Assembly: GCF_030345335.1 (NCBI RefSeq)
Contig: NZ_JAPVRC010000001.1
Span: forward strand, 496,001 to 560,000
DNA length: 64,000 nt
Reading direction: 5' to 3'
Source of the DNA: Halobacillus campisalis
Lineage (GTDB): Bacteria > Bacillota > Bacilli > Bacillales > Halobacillaceae
Shown: one piece after another, positions 36,343-45,215 of the stretch
Layout of the letters: every line of letters begins with the position of its first letter
How positions within the stretch are numbered: the stretch's first letter is position 1
Translations under genes and position numbers: made by a program
The notes under the pieces: generated by a model
Told to the model about the DNA's origin: nothing
The model's input: only the letters and a program-made list of their open reading frames with translations
The model's database searches: none

Positions 36343-37980
36343 TTGATCGATACTCGGATTGATCCTGCATTTTTCACTCAGCTCACTAATCAATTAGAAG
36401 AGTCTGATTCATTATGTTCATGGGATGAATTCAAATTAGCCTGGAAGGGATTGAATTTACAGACAACCCCAGAATTTGATGGGCTTTTGTCACTCACCCA
36501 GCTTCCTCACATCAATTTTTTAGAACATCAAGTAGATGCTTGTGAAAAAGTCGTTCATGAAATGAGTGGTCGGGCTATACTGGCCGATGAGGTCGGCTTA
36601 GGGAAAACGCTTGAAGCCGGTCTAATTCTTAAAGAATATATGATTCGCGGCATGGCAAAAAAAATACTTATCCTTACCCCAGCTTCTTTAGTCAACCAGT
36701 GGACGCAGGAACTTAGTGAGAAATTTTATATCCAGGCTGCTTCTCCGCGAAAGAAACACGCAGATTGGAAGAACTGGGATATTACTGTCACTTCTATAGA
36801 CATGGCTAAACGAGAAAACCATAAACAAGAAATTTTATCCATCGATTATGATCTCATCATTATTGATGAAGCTCACAAGTTGAAAAATCATCAGACAAAA
36901 AATTATCAATTCGTCCAGCAATTGAAAAAAACATATTGTCTGCTGCTTACGGCCACTCCCATCCAAAACCATTTAAGCGACTTATTCAATTTAGTCTCCA
37001 TTTTAAAACCAGGCTATTTAGGTGACTTGTCAACATTCAAGAAAAAATACAAAAACACTCATTTAGGAGCGGCAGATACCCAGGAGCATATCCACTCTCT
37101 ATTAAGTAAATTGATGATTCGAAATTTAAGAAAAGATACAGGACTAGACTCATCAAAACGGCATGTAAAAAATATTACGCTTAAATTCAACAAGGAGGAA
37201 CAGGAAGTCTATGACGAGCTGGACGCCATAAAGAAAGATTATCCATCTTTCACTTGGCTCACTTTGACTAAAGAGCTTTGCTCTTCAAGAGAAGCCTGTT
37301 ATATGTCTCTCCAGAACATGCATAAAAAGCAGCCATCCGATCTTCTGAAACACCTTATCGATCGCTTAGGCGAGCTTCCTCAACATACGAAAGCGATGAA
37401 AATGGCAGAATTAATTCAACAATCTGATGAGAAATTCATTGTTTTTACAGAATATCGAGCGAGTCAGTTTTATTTGCAATGGTATTTGCAGCAAAAAGGT
37501 ATTTCGTCTGTTCCATTCAATGGAAAGTTCAATAAGAGCAAAAGAGATTGGATGAAGCAGCTTTTTAAAACAAAGGCTCAAGTGATGATCGCTACGGAAG
37601 CAGGTGCAGAGGGCATCAATCTGCAATTTTGCAATAACATCATCAATTATGATTTACCATGGAATCCTATGAGACTCGAACAGCGAATTGGAAGAATCCA
37701 TCGATTCGGTCAAACGAAAGACGTAAATGTGTTCAATTTTGCCATTGAAAATACTATGGAAGATCAGATTATGAAACTGCTATACGAAAAAATCCAGCTC
37801 TTCCAAAATGCAGTTGGAGACCTGGACGCCATTCTGGAAAAAATCCCTGGCGGGAACTTTGAAACGCACGTCCAAAAAATCCTGCAAGAATCTGAGTCTC
37901 AAGGTGAAATCGATATAAAAATGAAAAACTTGGTAAGCTATGTTGAATATAACGTCAAAGAAAGGAAAGAGTCGAGTTGA
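36343..37980 (+). CDS. yqhH: SNF2-family helicase-like ATPase YqhH
   Basis: DEAD/SNF2 superfamily 2 ATPase, 545 aa. Motif I 'ADEVGLGKTLEAGLIL' (about 82-97), motif II 'LIIIDEAHKLKN' (DEAH, about 175), 'LLTATPIQN' (III), and C-terminal RecA-like domain with 'ATEAGAEGINLQFC' and 'RLEQRIGRIHRFGQ' (motif VI). Remodels or translocates on nucleic acid; the precise role is unknown. Start TTG with AAGGAGGT 7 nt upstream. Overlaps yqhG by 4 nt (TTGA) and is divergent from gcvT, as in B. subtilis. Confidence 0.92.
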   Translation: MIDTRIDPAFFTQLTNQLEESDSLCSWDEFKLAWKGLNLQTTPEFDGLLSLTQLPHINFLEHQVDACEKVVHEMSGRAILADEVGLGKTLEAGLILKEYMIRGMAKKILILTPASLVNQWTQELSEKFYIQAASPRKKHADWKNWDITVTSIDMAKRENHKQEILSIDYDLIIIDEAHKLKNHQTKNYQFVQQLKKTYCLLLTATPIQNHLSDLFNLVSILKPGYLGDLSTFKKKYKNTHLGAADTQEHIHSLLSKLMIRNLRKDTGLDSSKRHVKNITLKFNKEEQEVYDELDAIKKDYPSFTWLTLTKELCSSREACYMSLQNMHKKQPSDLLKHLIDRLGELPQHTKAMKMAELIQQSDEKFIVFTEYRASQFYLQWYLQQKGISSVPFNGKFNKSKRDWMKQLFKTKAQVMIATEAGAEGINLQFCNNIINYDLPWNPMRLEQRIGRIHRFGQTKDVNVFNFAIENTMEDQIMKLLYEKIQLFQNAVGDLDAILEKIPGGNFETHVQKILQESESQGEIDIKMKNLVSYVEYNVKERKESS

Positions 37981-38777
37981 AACAAAATGTATATTATGAT
38001 TTCACAAAAGAATTCTTTACGATTAATGGATGTTTAATAGAAGAAAAAAATGCTAAACACATGAAAGTTCTACTAACGAGACAAATGGATGAGTCTTTGA
38101 TGAACCGTCCTTTCTATTGGCATTATATGAAGAAAATGAACCGTGAAGGGGACCCGATGAGCTTATCCTTTAAAGATATCAGCATCGGAGAGGAAGAAGA
38201 AGGAATTTATCTTCACGCGGGTACACCAAAGCTCCAGCAAATTTACCAAACAGCATTGGAAAAGGGGTACATTACGAGGTTATACGAGTCGATCAATCAT
38301 CCGACCCACAACCTTGCCATGCACCCCTGGCTGATTCTTAATATGAAAATTACATTCCGCGGCAAACAATCAAAAGACAAGATTTTATCAATTGGGCTGA
38401 ACTTAATAAATGGAGCTATTACTCATAACATGATGGAGCTGCTGGAACATATTAAACTCATTCAAAAAATTTCGGATTATACCTTTCCAATGACTCCTAT
38501 GATCAAATTAGAAAGTGCCTATAACCGCATCATCCAGCACGTAGAAACATACTTGACTACTCTAGATACAGATTGGGCGGAACAGTCCATTCAGCAGTTC
38601 AATTATGAAAAACAACTGCTTCAGAAATTTTTCCATTCCGATGATATCGGGGAAGAGCAATATCAAAAGGAACTTGATCAGCTGGCTATCCGTTATAAGC
38701 CTCGAGTTACGATAAAAATTGCTAACGGAGGACTTTTCTATCTCTCCGTCCATACGAGTCAGAACCTGTTAACTTAG
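37977..38777 (+). CDS. yqhG: YqhG family protein
   Basis: 266 aa, TTG start inside the TTGA overlap with yqhH, so translationally coupled to the helicase. Soluble, mixed alpha/beta; 'FYWHYMKKMNREGDPMSL' and 'LHPGTPKLQQIY'-like segment (here 'LHAGTPKLQQIYQTA') are recognisable family features. No catalytic motif is evident. The stable pairing suggests it works with YqhH, but function is unknown. In B. subtilis sinIR and tapA-sipW-tasA follow; here yqzE follows immediately. Confidence 0.85.
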   Translation: MKQNVYYDFTKEFFTINGCLIEEKNAKHMKVLLTRQMDESLMNRPFYWHYMKKMNREGDPMSLSFKDISIGEEEEGIYLHAGTPKLQQIYQTALEKGYITRLYESINHPTHNLAMHPWLILNMKITFRGKQSKDKILSIGLNLINGAITHNMMELLEHIKLIQKISDYTFPMTPMIKLESAYNRIIQHVETYLTTLDTDWAEQSIQQFNYEKQLLQKFFHSDDIGEEQYQKELDQLAIRYKPRVTIKIANGGLFYLSVHTSQNLLT

Positions 38778-38782
38778 AGAAT

Positions 38783-38959
38783 TCATTTCTTCCGCTTCTT
38801 CCTTAGCATCCTTAAAGCAAAAGGAACCACTCCGAACCAATAAGAGGAACTTTTCTTAGAAGGTTTGGAGTGTTTCTTTTCCAGCTTTTCTTCCTTCGTC
38901 ATATGCATGTGTTTCATCATTTCTTCCGTGAGATATTGAGCGTACTCACTCTTTTTCAT
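38783..38959 (-). CDS. yqzE: YqzE family protein
   Basis: 58 aa: MKKSEYAQYLTEEMMKHM at the start, 'TKEEKLEKKHSKPSKK' in the middle, then 'SYWFGVVPFALRMLRKKRKK' at the end. The helix-plus-SYWFGVVPFAL-plus-basic-tail layout is that of YqzE, usually found beside comG. ATG at 38959 with AGGGATGA upstream. Function unknown. It converges with yqhG. Confidence 0.8.
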   Translation of the reverse strand: MKKSEYAQYLTEEMMKHMHMTKEEKLEKKHSKPSKKSSSYWFGVVPFALRMLRKKRKK

Positions 38960-39006
38960 ACGTCATCCCTGCCCTCGCTTAGACTATTATTATTATGCCC
39001 GCAAGG

Positions 39007-39492
39007 TCAAAGTTTTAGACGGGAAACAATTTCATCTGCGATGGTCGAAGGATTCTTATCATCTACCGAAACGACAAGTGTAGCAAGTTCTTTATAAATC
39101 GGCAGACGAGTTTCATATCGCCTCTTATTTTCTTCAATGTTCGCCCCCCATAGAGGACGATCTTCATCGTCTGCTAAACGTTTGTTGATCGTTTCAAATG
39201 AAGCATCCAAAAATACAACAGTGGATCTGGTGAGGAGCTTTTGATTTTCTTCCGATAATATAACCCCTCCCCCTGTAGAGACAATAATTTGACCGGATAA
39301 AGATTGTAATAAAGACGTTTCTAGTTGACGGAATTTCTTCTCACCATCTTCTTCAAAAATCTGCGGAATCGACCGGCCCTCTCTTTTTTCAATTTCACCA
39401 TCCATTTCTATGTACCCAAAACCTATAGATTCACTCAGCTGTTTAGCAACCGTTGATTTTCCACTACCCATATAACCTATGAGAAATATCAT
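39007..39492 (-). CDS. aroK: Shikimate kinase
   Basis: Phosphorylates shikimate at O3 using ATP. 161 aa, P-loop 'IFLIGYMGSGKSTVAKQL' at the N-terminus, shikimate-binding 'YIEMDGEIEKREG' (Asp) and 'VSTGGGVIL', and lid Arg in 'DDEDRPLWG'. Divergent from comGA; with aroQ it is the second shikimate-pathway gene in the window. Confidence 0.95.
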   Translation of the reverse strand: MIFLIGYMGSGKSTVAKQLSESIGFGYIEMDGEIEKREGRSIPQIFEEDGEKKFRQLETSLLQSLSGQIIVSTGGGVILSEENQKLLTRSTVVFLDASFETINKRLADDEDRPLWGANIEENKRRYETRLPIYKELATLVVSVDDKNPSTIADEIVSRLKL

Positions 39493-39583
39493 ATTATCTC
39501 CTCCATGGAATAATTTATTAAAAAGCAGGATTATAAAAGTTTGTGTCGAATAAGATATATTAGAAAATTAAAATGAGGTGATA

Positions 39584-40582
39584 ATGAAAGTGACTCAAAT
39601 CGCAGGATATGCAAGAGAACTACTTATTTCAGCCACTCAACAAACCGCTTCAGACATCCACTTCTCTCCATTTTTAGAATCTACGACCATCCACTTCCGA
39701 ATCCACGGACAAAGAGTTTTCCATTCTTCCCTTCCTAACCCTCTTTACCGAAAATTACTAGCTTATCTGAAATTCACTTCCGGTATGGACATTGGCGAAG
39801 TTTCAAAACCCCAAAATGGATCTCTGGAGCATCGGAGTCAACAATCCCTTTACAATCTTAGACTATCAACCCTCCCTACTTTAGGAAACGAAAGCCTTGC
39901 CATCCGTATTTTATCTTCCGACGAGCATTTAAAACTGAATAGACTTTTTCTATTTCCCCATCAGCTGAACACTTTAAAACAATGGCTTTCCCATAAAACA
40001 GGGATGATCCTTTTCACGGGAGCTACTGGCAGCGGAAAAACCACTACGCTTTATGCTCTGCTTCAGACACTGACAAATGAACACTCCTATCAAGCCATCA
40101 CTCTTGAAGACCCTATTGAAAAGAATTTAAACAATATGATCCAAGTCCAAATGAACGAACGAGCCGGAATCACTTACGATACTGGTCTCAAGGCAGCGCT
40201 TCGTCATGACCCTGACTTGTTAATGGTTGGGGAAATACGTGATAAACAAACGGCCCAGTTTGCCTTTAGAGCAGCATTGAGCGGACACCTCGTAATCAGT
40301 ACTATCCACGCAAAAGATGCTTTTGGGACGATCCATCGACTAAAAGAGATGGACATAAAGACAGTAGAATTAGAACAAACATTAATAGCCATTGCTGCTC
40401 AGCAATTGATACCTCTAGCTGAACATCGGAACTTTTCCAGCAGGGCCGCAATTCTTGAACTGCTATACGAAGAATCATTGCAGCGGGCCATCAAAGATAT
40501 TTCTCCCGAGCAGGACCCCTCCTTTTCCACCTTCAGTTCATTAAGGAGGAAAGCCTATGCTCTCGGCTTCACTGAGAATTAA
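39584..40582 (+). CDS. comGA: ComGA, traffic ATPase of the competence pseudopilus
   Basis: Cytoplasmic secretion ATPase that powers pseudopilus assembly for DNA uptake. 332 aa from the ATG at 39584 (GAGGTGAT upstream; an in-frame GTG at 39578 lies in the SD). Walker A 'LFTGATGSGKTTTLYALL' (about 142-159), Asp box 'TLEDPIEKNL', Walker B 'LLMVGEIRDKQTAQ' and His box 'HLVISTIHAKD'. It overlaps comGB by 26 nt. No clear ComK box was found upstream. Confidence 0.95.
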   Translation: MKVTQIAGYARELLISATQQTASDIHFSPFLESTTIHFRIHGQRVFHSSLPNPLYRKLLAYLKFTSGMDIGEVSKPQNGSLEHRSQQSLYNLRLSTLPTLGNESLAIRILSSDEHLKLNRLFLFPHQLNTLKQWLSHKTGMILFTGATGSGKTTTLYALLQTLTNEHSYQAITLEDPIEKNLNNMIQVQMNERAGITYDTGLKAALRHDPDLLMVGEIRDKQTAQFAFRAALSGHLVISTIHAKDAFGTIHRLKEMDIKTVELEQTLIAIAAQQLIPLAEHRNFSSRAAILELLYEESLQRAIKDISPEQDPSFSTFSSLRRKAYALGFTEN

Positions 40583-41615
40583 AGAATGGATATCTACAAA
40601 ACGTAGCATGATCCCTATCAAAAAACAAATCCTCTTTCTTCATCGAGTCAGAAAATTATTAGGCAAAGGTTTCCCTCTGCTCGATACTCTTAAGATGATA
40701 AGCTGGGATCCGGAATTCGAAGAAGTTACTGTAATCATCACACAACAATTGAAGACTGGAAACCCTCTTGATATCGCCTTTGACAAGGCTCATTTTTCTA
40801 AGCAGATCGTCTCCTTTTTATACTTCGCTAGAATTCATCATGATCTTCCTACTATGTTCAAGCAATGTGCAGACTTATTAGAATTACAATACGAATATAC
40901 TAGGAAGTTTAAAGAAGCCATGAGATATCCACTTCTTCTCCTGATCTTCGTAATCGTTGCCTTCAGTGTCATTAAACAAACAATCATACCAAGCTTCCAG
41001 ACTTTATTCGCTGATGGAGATACAAAACCTTTCAGTTTGATGATATTAAATGGGGTAGATATTTTGATTACAATATCAGGTCTATTACTCCTCATTCTAG
41101 CTTTAACATTCCTCGTTTTCTATTCAGTAAAGCATAAAATCACGCTTCAGCAGATGTTAACTTTATATGAAAAAATCCCGCTGCTCAAACACTATAAAAT
41201 GTTTTCTCTCACCTTTTTATTCTCTACTCATTTAAGTTCATTACTTGCTGCCGGCCTTCCCTTAAAAAACGCTTTGACCCTTATCAGTGAACAATCACGC
41301 TACCCTTTTCTCTCCTATTATGGAAAAAGAATGTTATCCCACCTCAGTGATGGCCAGTCGCTGGCTTCTTCCTTAAATGAATGCACATTATTAAGATCCG
41401 AACTTACCTCGATTTTTCACCATACAAATGATTTGAGAGCACTCGGTGAAGAATTAAACGTCCTTTCTGAACTGTTAATCGATCAGCTCAAAGAAAAACT
41501 GACAAAGATCGTTCAGCTCATTCAGCCTATCTTCTTTATAGGAGTCGCCTGCGTTGTCATCTTAATCTACGCTTCCATCATGCTCCCTCTCTATCAATGG
41601 ATGGACCAAATTTAA
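40557..41615 (+). CDS. comGB: ComGB, inner-membrane platform of the pseudopilus
   Basis: GspF/PilC-type membrane platform protein, 352 aa, with three hydrophobic helices (about 123-143, 173-195 and 325-347) and two GspF repeats. 'AGLPLKNALTLISEQSRYPF' marks the second repeat. ATG preceded by AAGGAGGAAAG inside the comGA end. Confidence 0.93.
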   Translation: MLSASLRIKEWISTKRSMIPIKKQILFLHRVRKLLGKGFPLLDTLKMISWDPEFEEVTVIITQQLKTGNPLDIAFDKAHFSKQIVSFLYFARIHHDLPTMFKQCADLLELQYEYTRKFKEAMRYPLLLLIFVIVAFSVIKQTIIPSFQTLFADGDTKPFSLMILNGVDILITISGLLLLILALTFLVFYSVKHKITLQQMLTLYEKIPLLKHYKMFSLTFLFSTHLSSLLAAGLPLKNALTLISEQSRYPFLSYYGKRMLSHLSDGQSLASSLNECTLLRSELTSIFHHTNDLRALGEELNVLSELLIDQLKEKLTKIVQLIQPIFFIGVACVVILIYASIMLPLYQWMDQI

Positions 41616-41627
41616 GGAGGAATTATT

Positions 41628-41918
41628 ATGAACCAAAAAGGATTTACACTTATTGAAATGCTTATCGTACTTCTGATTATTTCCGTATTACTAATTATAA
41701 CCATTCCCAACCTGACAAAGAACACCGACTCTGTCCGCTCAAAAGGCTGTGAAGCTCTTATTATGACTGCAGAAGCCCAGGTGGAAGCTTATTATATTGA
41801 GAATGATGAATATCCCGAGAGTATCTCAACCCTGGTAGATGGCGAATATCTTAAACAAAGTACATGTCCGAGCGGAGAAGTATTAACTTATTCTAATGGT
41901 CAGGTAACAGCAGAGTAA
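41628..41918 (+). CDS. comGC: ComGC, major competence pseudopilin
   Basis: Main subunit of the pseudopilus. 96 aa with the prepilin cleavage motif 'NQKGFTLIEMLIVLLIIS' (cut after Gly by ComC), a hydrophobic helix, and Cys residues near 40 and 82 that could form the intramolecular disulfide seen in this family. AAGGAGG precedes the ATG. Confidence 0.95.
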   Translation: MNQKGFTLIEMLIVLLIISVLLIITIPNLTKNTDSVRSKGCEALIMTAEAQVEAYYIENDEYPESISTLVDGEYLKQSTCPSGEVLTYSNGQVTAE

Positions 41919-42359
41919 ATGATGGATAATCAAAAAGGATATACACTGAGTGAGATGATTGTGGTGTTAACCGCTATTTCATGTCTGCTCCTATTATTTT
42001 TCCCTCTTCAAAGCTCCCTCGCAGAAGAAGTCAAAAAGAGATATATTATAGAACAATTTGAAAATGATCTTCTTCTTGCCCAACAACTCACGATCCAAAA
42101 CCACCCAAATTACTGGCTCATGATCAATTCTTCCTCTAATCATTACTACCTTTATGATTCCCGGAATAGAGAAACTATCTTTGAACGGTACTTTCCTGAC
42201 AATTGGTCTATACAGCTACTAAGCCTGACTACCCCTATTCGCTTTAATTCTACTGGAACTTTGTATAACCCAGGTACAATGAAAATAACTACACCTCGTA
42301 AAGAGCTGAAAATAACATTTCCCTTTGGAAAAAGCAGGGTGAAAATTGTTGAACAATAA
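41919..42359 (+). CDS. comGD: ComGD, minor pseudopilin
   Basis: 146 aa with prepilin motif 'NQKGYTLSEMIVVLTAIS' and a hydrophobic N-terminal helix; the C-terminal domain is beta-rich. The start directly abuts the comGC stop (TAA-ATG), and ATGATG gives two possible starts. It overlaps comGE by 14 nt. Confidence 0.9.
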   Translation: MMDNQKGYTLSEMIVVLTAISCLLLLFFPLQSSLAEEVKKRYIIEQFENDLLLAQQLTIQNHPNYWLMINSSSNHYYLYDSRNRETIFERYFPDNWSIQLLSLTTPIRFNSTGTLYNPGTMKITTPRKELKITFPFGKSRVKIVEQ

Positions 42360-42669
42360 AGGATTTACTTTAATGGAAGTGATCTCTGCTTTTGCTGTCC
42401 TCATGATTATAGCTGCAGCTCTCCTCCCTCAGCTTAGTCAATTGAGGGTGGAGCAGTATAATTTATCTCTAGAAAGAAAGGCTGTTTTAATGTTGCACAA
42501 CGAACTGATATTTCAAAAGGATACCCATCCCGCTTCCGAAGGTCTAATTATAACGGAAGGTAACTTTACTATGAACTTTGAATATTACATCGATTACATT
42601 GAAGGCTGCACGTCTTGGAGGGACTTTAGAAATGACAAAAAAGAGGTATGTCTGTACTCACCACGTTAG
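42346..42669 (+). CDS. comGE: ComGE, minor pseudopilin
   Basis: 107 aa, TTG start within the end of comGD. Prepilin motif 'NNKGFTLMEVISAFAVLM' followed by a hydrophobic helix and a short globular part with a Cys near the C-terminus. Identity rests on this motif and position in the comG order. Confidence 0.88.
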   Translation: MLNNKGFTLMEVISAFAVLMIIAAALLPQLSQLRVEQYNLSLERKAVLMLHNELIFQKDTHPASEGLIITEGNFTMNFEYYIDYIEGCTSWRDFRNDKKEVCLYSPR

Positions 42670-43078
42670 TGACAGCGGGTTCACACTAGCTGAAACTATT
42701 ATTAGTGCTACACTCATCACTATATTGTTAATTTTCACTATGCCTTTATTGAAATTGCTTGAGAGTCCTTCCTATTCACAAGAACTATCTGTATTGCAAT
42801 TTTTCACATTTATTGAAGAGGAAATCAACACTGCGATATCTGTAAGAGTTATAAATGAGAATCTCCATATTGTAGACAGCAATCAAAGGGAAATTTCAAT
42901 TTCTAAATACGGAAGAGATGTAAGAAGAAGAGTGGACTACCAAGGACATGAACTATTAATCAATGACATCGATGACTTTTCTGTGGAAATCGAGAACAAT
43001 ATATTGAACGTCTCAATCACTGATAAGAATGGAGAGGGTTATAATAAGAGAGTCCCGGTTCAAACAGGCTTTCAATGA
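42632..43078 (+). CDS. comGF: ComGF, minor pseudopilin
   Basis: 148 aa from the ATG at 42632, which has GGAGGG 8 nt upstream; an earlier in-frame ATG at 42578 lies deep in comGE. Prepilin-like 'SDSGFTLAETIISATLIT' about 15 residues in, then a hydrophobic helix and a globular domain. It overlaps comGE by 38 nt and comGG by 50 nt. Confidence 0.88.
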   Translation: MTKKRYVCTHHVSDSGFTLAETIISATLITILLIFTMPLLKLLESPSYSQELSVLQFFTFIEEEINTAISVRVINENLHIVDSNQREISISKYGRDVRRRVDYQGHELLINDIDDFSVEIENNILNVSITDKNGEGYNKRVPVQTGFQ

Positions 43079-43427
43079 CAAAGGTTTTATTTTCCCTTGG
43101 GCATTATCAATTTCAGCTATTCTATTTTTCATCGTAATGACTACAGTCCTTCAATATGAAAACCAGATAATTTCCACCGATTCGTCCAAAAATTATAATC
43201 AGCTTCAAAGCTTATTCCATTATAGTGAATACCATTTGCTGAAAGACTCTGAACAAAGCTTTACTGAAAATAACAATTTTCACCTTCCAATCGGCTATTC
43301 TGAAGTAGAGTGTAAATCCGTTGATGAAACCACTTTTGATTGTACATGGGACCTTAGGCTGGAATCAGGTGCAAAAAAGGAAATATCTAAAACTTATATT
43401 TCCCATAAAAAAACCGATGCTCACTGA
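43029..43427 (+). CDS. comGG: ComGG, minor pseudopilin
   Basis: 132 aa, last gene of the operon. N-terminal 'NDKGFIFPWALSISAILFF' resembles the shortened ComGG leader and membrane helix. Two Cys residues, in 'VECKSVDETTFDCTW', could pair. The exact start is uncertain because the ATG at 43029 has only a weak ribosome-binding site. Its stop lies in the loop of the terminator hairpin. Confidence 0.82.
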   Translation: MERVIIRESRFKQAFNDKGFIFPWALSISAILFFIVMTTVLQYENQIISTDSSKNYNQLQSLFHYSEYHLLKDSEQSFTENNNFHLPIGYSEVECKSVDETTFDCTWDLRLESGAKKEISKTYISHKKTDAH

Positions 43428-43438
43428 TGCATCGGTTT
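43404..43438. terminator. Terminator shared by comG and mgsR
   Basis: 10-bp stem AAACCGATGC / GCATCGGTTT (43411-43420, 43429-43438) between the convergent genes; T7 on the minus strand makes it strongest for mgsR. Confidence 0.8.
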
Positions 43439-43443
43439 ACAGT

Positions 43444-43827
43444 TTATGAAATTTGTTGTTGATATTCCGACTTGCTATCAGTGATACCACGTAATCCTTC
43501 AACATTGTACCCAACAACTAGTTTATCGCCATTCGTCAAAATCGGGCGTCTTAGCAATTTAGGTTTTTCTATTACTAAATTTAGAAATTCATTCACTGTT
43601 AATTCTTCTACATCTATGTTCAATGCTTTGAATTCCTTACTTCTTTTAGCCAAAATCTCATCGATACCATTCGTAGTCAGGGACAAAATTTGTCTCAGCT
43701 CGTTAACGTCCGGTGTTTCCCTGAATAAATGCTGTTCACTGAATTCAACCCCTTGACTCGTTAACCAGGCTTTCGTACGGCGACATGATGTGCAGCTTGG
43801 ATAGCTGTAAAATTTTAAAGCGTCCAT
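43444..43827 (-). CDS. mgsR: Spx-family stress regulator MgsR
   Basis: Spx/ArsC-fold protein that modulates RNA polymerase for part of the sigma-B regulon. 127 aa from the ATG at 43827, with AGGGGAG 8 nt upstream; an ATG two codons earlier is too close to it. Redox switch CxxC in 'FYSYPSCTSCRRTKAWL' (residues 13-16) and 'KPKLLRRPILTNGDKLVVGYN' spread over 88-108. The 'FYSYPS' start matches B. subtilis MgsR/YqgZ better than Spx itself, as does its place after comGG. Confidence 0.9.
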   Translation of the reverse strand: MDALKFYSYPSCTSCRRTKAWLTSQGVEFSEQHLFRETPDVNELRQILSLTTNGIDEILAKRSKEFKALNIDVEELTVNEFLNLVIEKPKLLRRPILTNGDKLVVGYNVEGLRGITDSKSEYQQQIS

Positions 43828-43877
43828 CTTCATCGCTCCCCTTTTTTATTAATTTTACAATATTGTATAATCTATGT

Positions 43878-43902
43878 ATAGCCTTTGTACAATTAAATAA
43901 AC
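43878..43902 (-). promoter_or_regulatory. Candidate sigma-B promoter of mgsR
   Basis: Minus strand GTTTAT (43897-43902), 13-bp spacer, GGCTAT (43878-43883); consensus is GTTTAA - 12 to 15 - GGGTAT. It lies about 50 bp before mgsR, which is sigma-B dependent in B. subtilis. The rest of the roughly 300-base gap to yqgY is AT-rich with no other clear feature. Confidence 0.55.
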
Positions 43903-44124
43903 CTATTTTTCAATTATTTATTTAAATTATACTGAAAATTCGACAAACCTTTCTATTTAATGGTATTTAACTTCCTTTATTTAACAATTATTCTGTTGTT
44001 TAATCATAAACCAAAAAGGAAAGAGTATATGTAAGAAGTGCAGGTGCTTTATTTACTTTCAGTAATGGGTCGTTTATAATAATAATGATAGCGTTACGAT
44101 GATGAGAAAAGGAGGGGAAGCAGC

Positions 44125-44370
44125 ATGGATCGCATGTTTCGTGTATTGGCGTTCTGGACGGGGATTTTCGCTGTTATGTTCTACGCTGGCGATATGATGG
44201 AAGCAGCATTTTTATCTCTTGCTCAAACAGCCTTTTTCCTTGCAATTGGCTACCTCAAGCTGTCAGAACGTATGTACGTATACATATTTTTCTCATACTT
44301 GACAGTGTTTATGATTGGATTTACTTATTATTCATCTTTTATTCTGGTGCCTTCTTTCGGAAGTCACTAA
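44125..44370 (+). CDS. yqgY: YqgY, DUF2626 membrane protein
   Basis: 81 aa, almost entirely hydrophobic: three predicted helices (about 8-24, 28-44, 49-70). 'MDRMFRVLAFWTGIFAVMFY' and 'LSERMYVYIFFSYLTVFMIG' are close to the DUF2626 pattern. Strong GGAGGGG before the ATG. Function unknown; conserved between comG/mgsR and yqgX in Bacillaceae. Confidence 0.88.
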   Translation: MDRMFRVLAFWTGIFAVMFYAGDMMEAAFLSLAQTAFFLAIGYLKLSERMYVYIFFSYLTVFMIGFTYYSSFILVPSFGSH

Positions 44371-44410
44371 AAAAAACCTGTTATCCTAAATTTGGGATAA
44401 CAGGTTTTTT
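44371..44410. terminator. Bidirectional terminator between yqgY and yqgX
   Basis: Perfect 16-bp stem AAAAAACCTGTTATCC / GGATAACAGGTTTTTT (44371-44386, 44395-44410) between convergent genes. Confidence 0.9.
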
Positions 44411-44434
44411 GTACTCCATTATTTTATTTATCGA

Positions 44435-45058
44435 TTAAATGAAAAACGGATTATTCTTCCGTTCTTCTTCTACAGTCGTAGGTAAGCCATGGCCTGGGTA
44501 GATTCTCATATCATTCCTTAAACTGAATAGTTGAGTAGTGATGCTGTCCAAAAGCAAGTCACCATCCCCACCTGGAAGGTCAGTACGTCCGATTCCTCTT
44601 TGGAATAACGTATCCCCTGCTACCGTAAATCGCTGGTTACGGAAAACGAAGGATACACTCCCAGGAGAATGTCCCGGAGTATGACGCACTTCAAATTGGA
44701 AGGGACCAATTTCCATTTGTCCTGGCTCTAGAAAATAATCAGCTGGCTTTGCAGTTATTTCACCAAGTTGAAATAGGGCAGAACCATTTAGTCGGCTGTC
44801 AGTAAGCCAGTCTTTTTCTTCTTCATGTAAATATACTGGCACCTCATATTCAATTCTTGCCTGTTCTACCGCTCCAATATGATCAAAATGTGCATGAGTC
44901 AGCAGTATCGCAATGACTTTTACACCCTTCTCTTTTATAAGATGATCCAGCTTTTGAAAATCACCACCTGGATCAATCACCAAAGCTTGTTTATTTTCAG
45001 TGATTACATATGAATTCGTCCCCATAGGTCCCAGAGGAAGTCTAGCTATTTTCAACAT
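44435..45058 (-). CDS. yqgX: Metallo-beta-lactamase fold hydrolase YqgX
   Basis: Glyoxalase II-type hydrolase, possibly acting on bacillithiol thioesters. 207 aa from the ATG at 45058 (GAGGTG upstream). Dinuclear zinc motif 'LLTHAHFDHIGAVEQA' (HxHxDH), His in 'VRHTPGHSPGSVSFV', Asp in 'TVAGDTLFQRGIGRTDLPGG' and a terminal 'YPGHGLPTT' His. The substrate is inferred from the family. Confidence 0.9.
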   Translation of the reverse strand: MLKIARLPLGPMGTNSYVITENKQALVIDPGGDFQKLDHLIKEKGVKVIAILLTHAHFDHIGAVEQARIEYEVPVYLHEEEKDWLTDSRLNGSALFQLGEITAKPADYFLEPGQMEIGPFQFEVRHTPGHSPGSVSFVFRNQRFTVAGDTLFQRGIGRTDLPGGDGDLLLDSITTQLFSLRNDMRIYPGHGLPTTVEEERKNNPFFI

Positions 45059-45215
45059 AAAAAACACCTCAATATCATAAATTAAAAAATCTGGAATAAC
45101 TCGACAAATACACCTTTATACTATAAAATAAATGTGGAATGAATGAATCTACATATAGTATAACATCCAGCATGACCGGGTGATAATAAAGTAAATTGAT
45201 ATTGGAGGGCTTATT

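Noticed and set aside
39544-39550. Single Spo0A box (TGTCGAA) upstream of comGA, and others near 30154 and 43940
   Set aside because: A 7-mer occurs several times by chance in 64 kb on two strands; only the spo0A cluster is denser than expected.
39493-39583. ComK box before comGA
   Set aside because: I looked for paired AAAA-N5-TTTT motifs and found none; the gap is short and only AT-rich.
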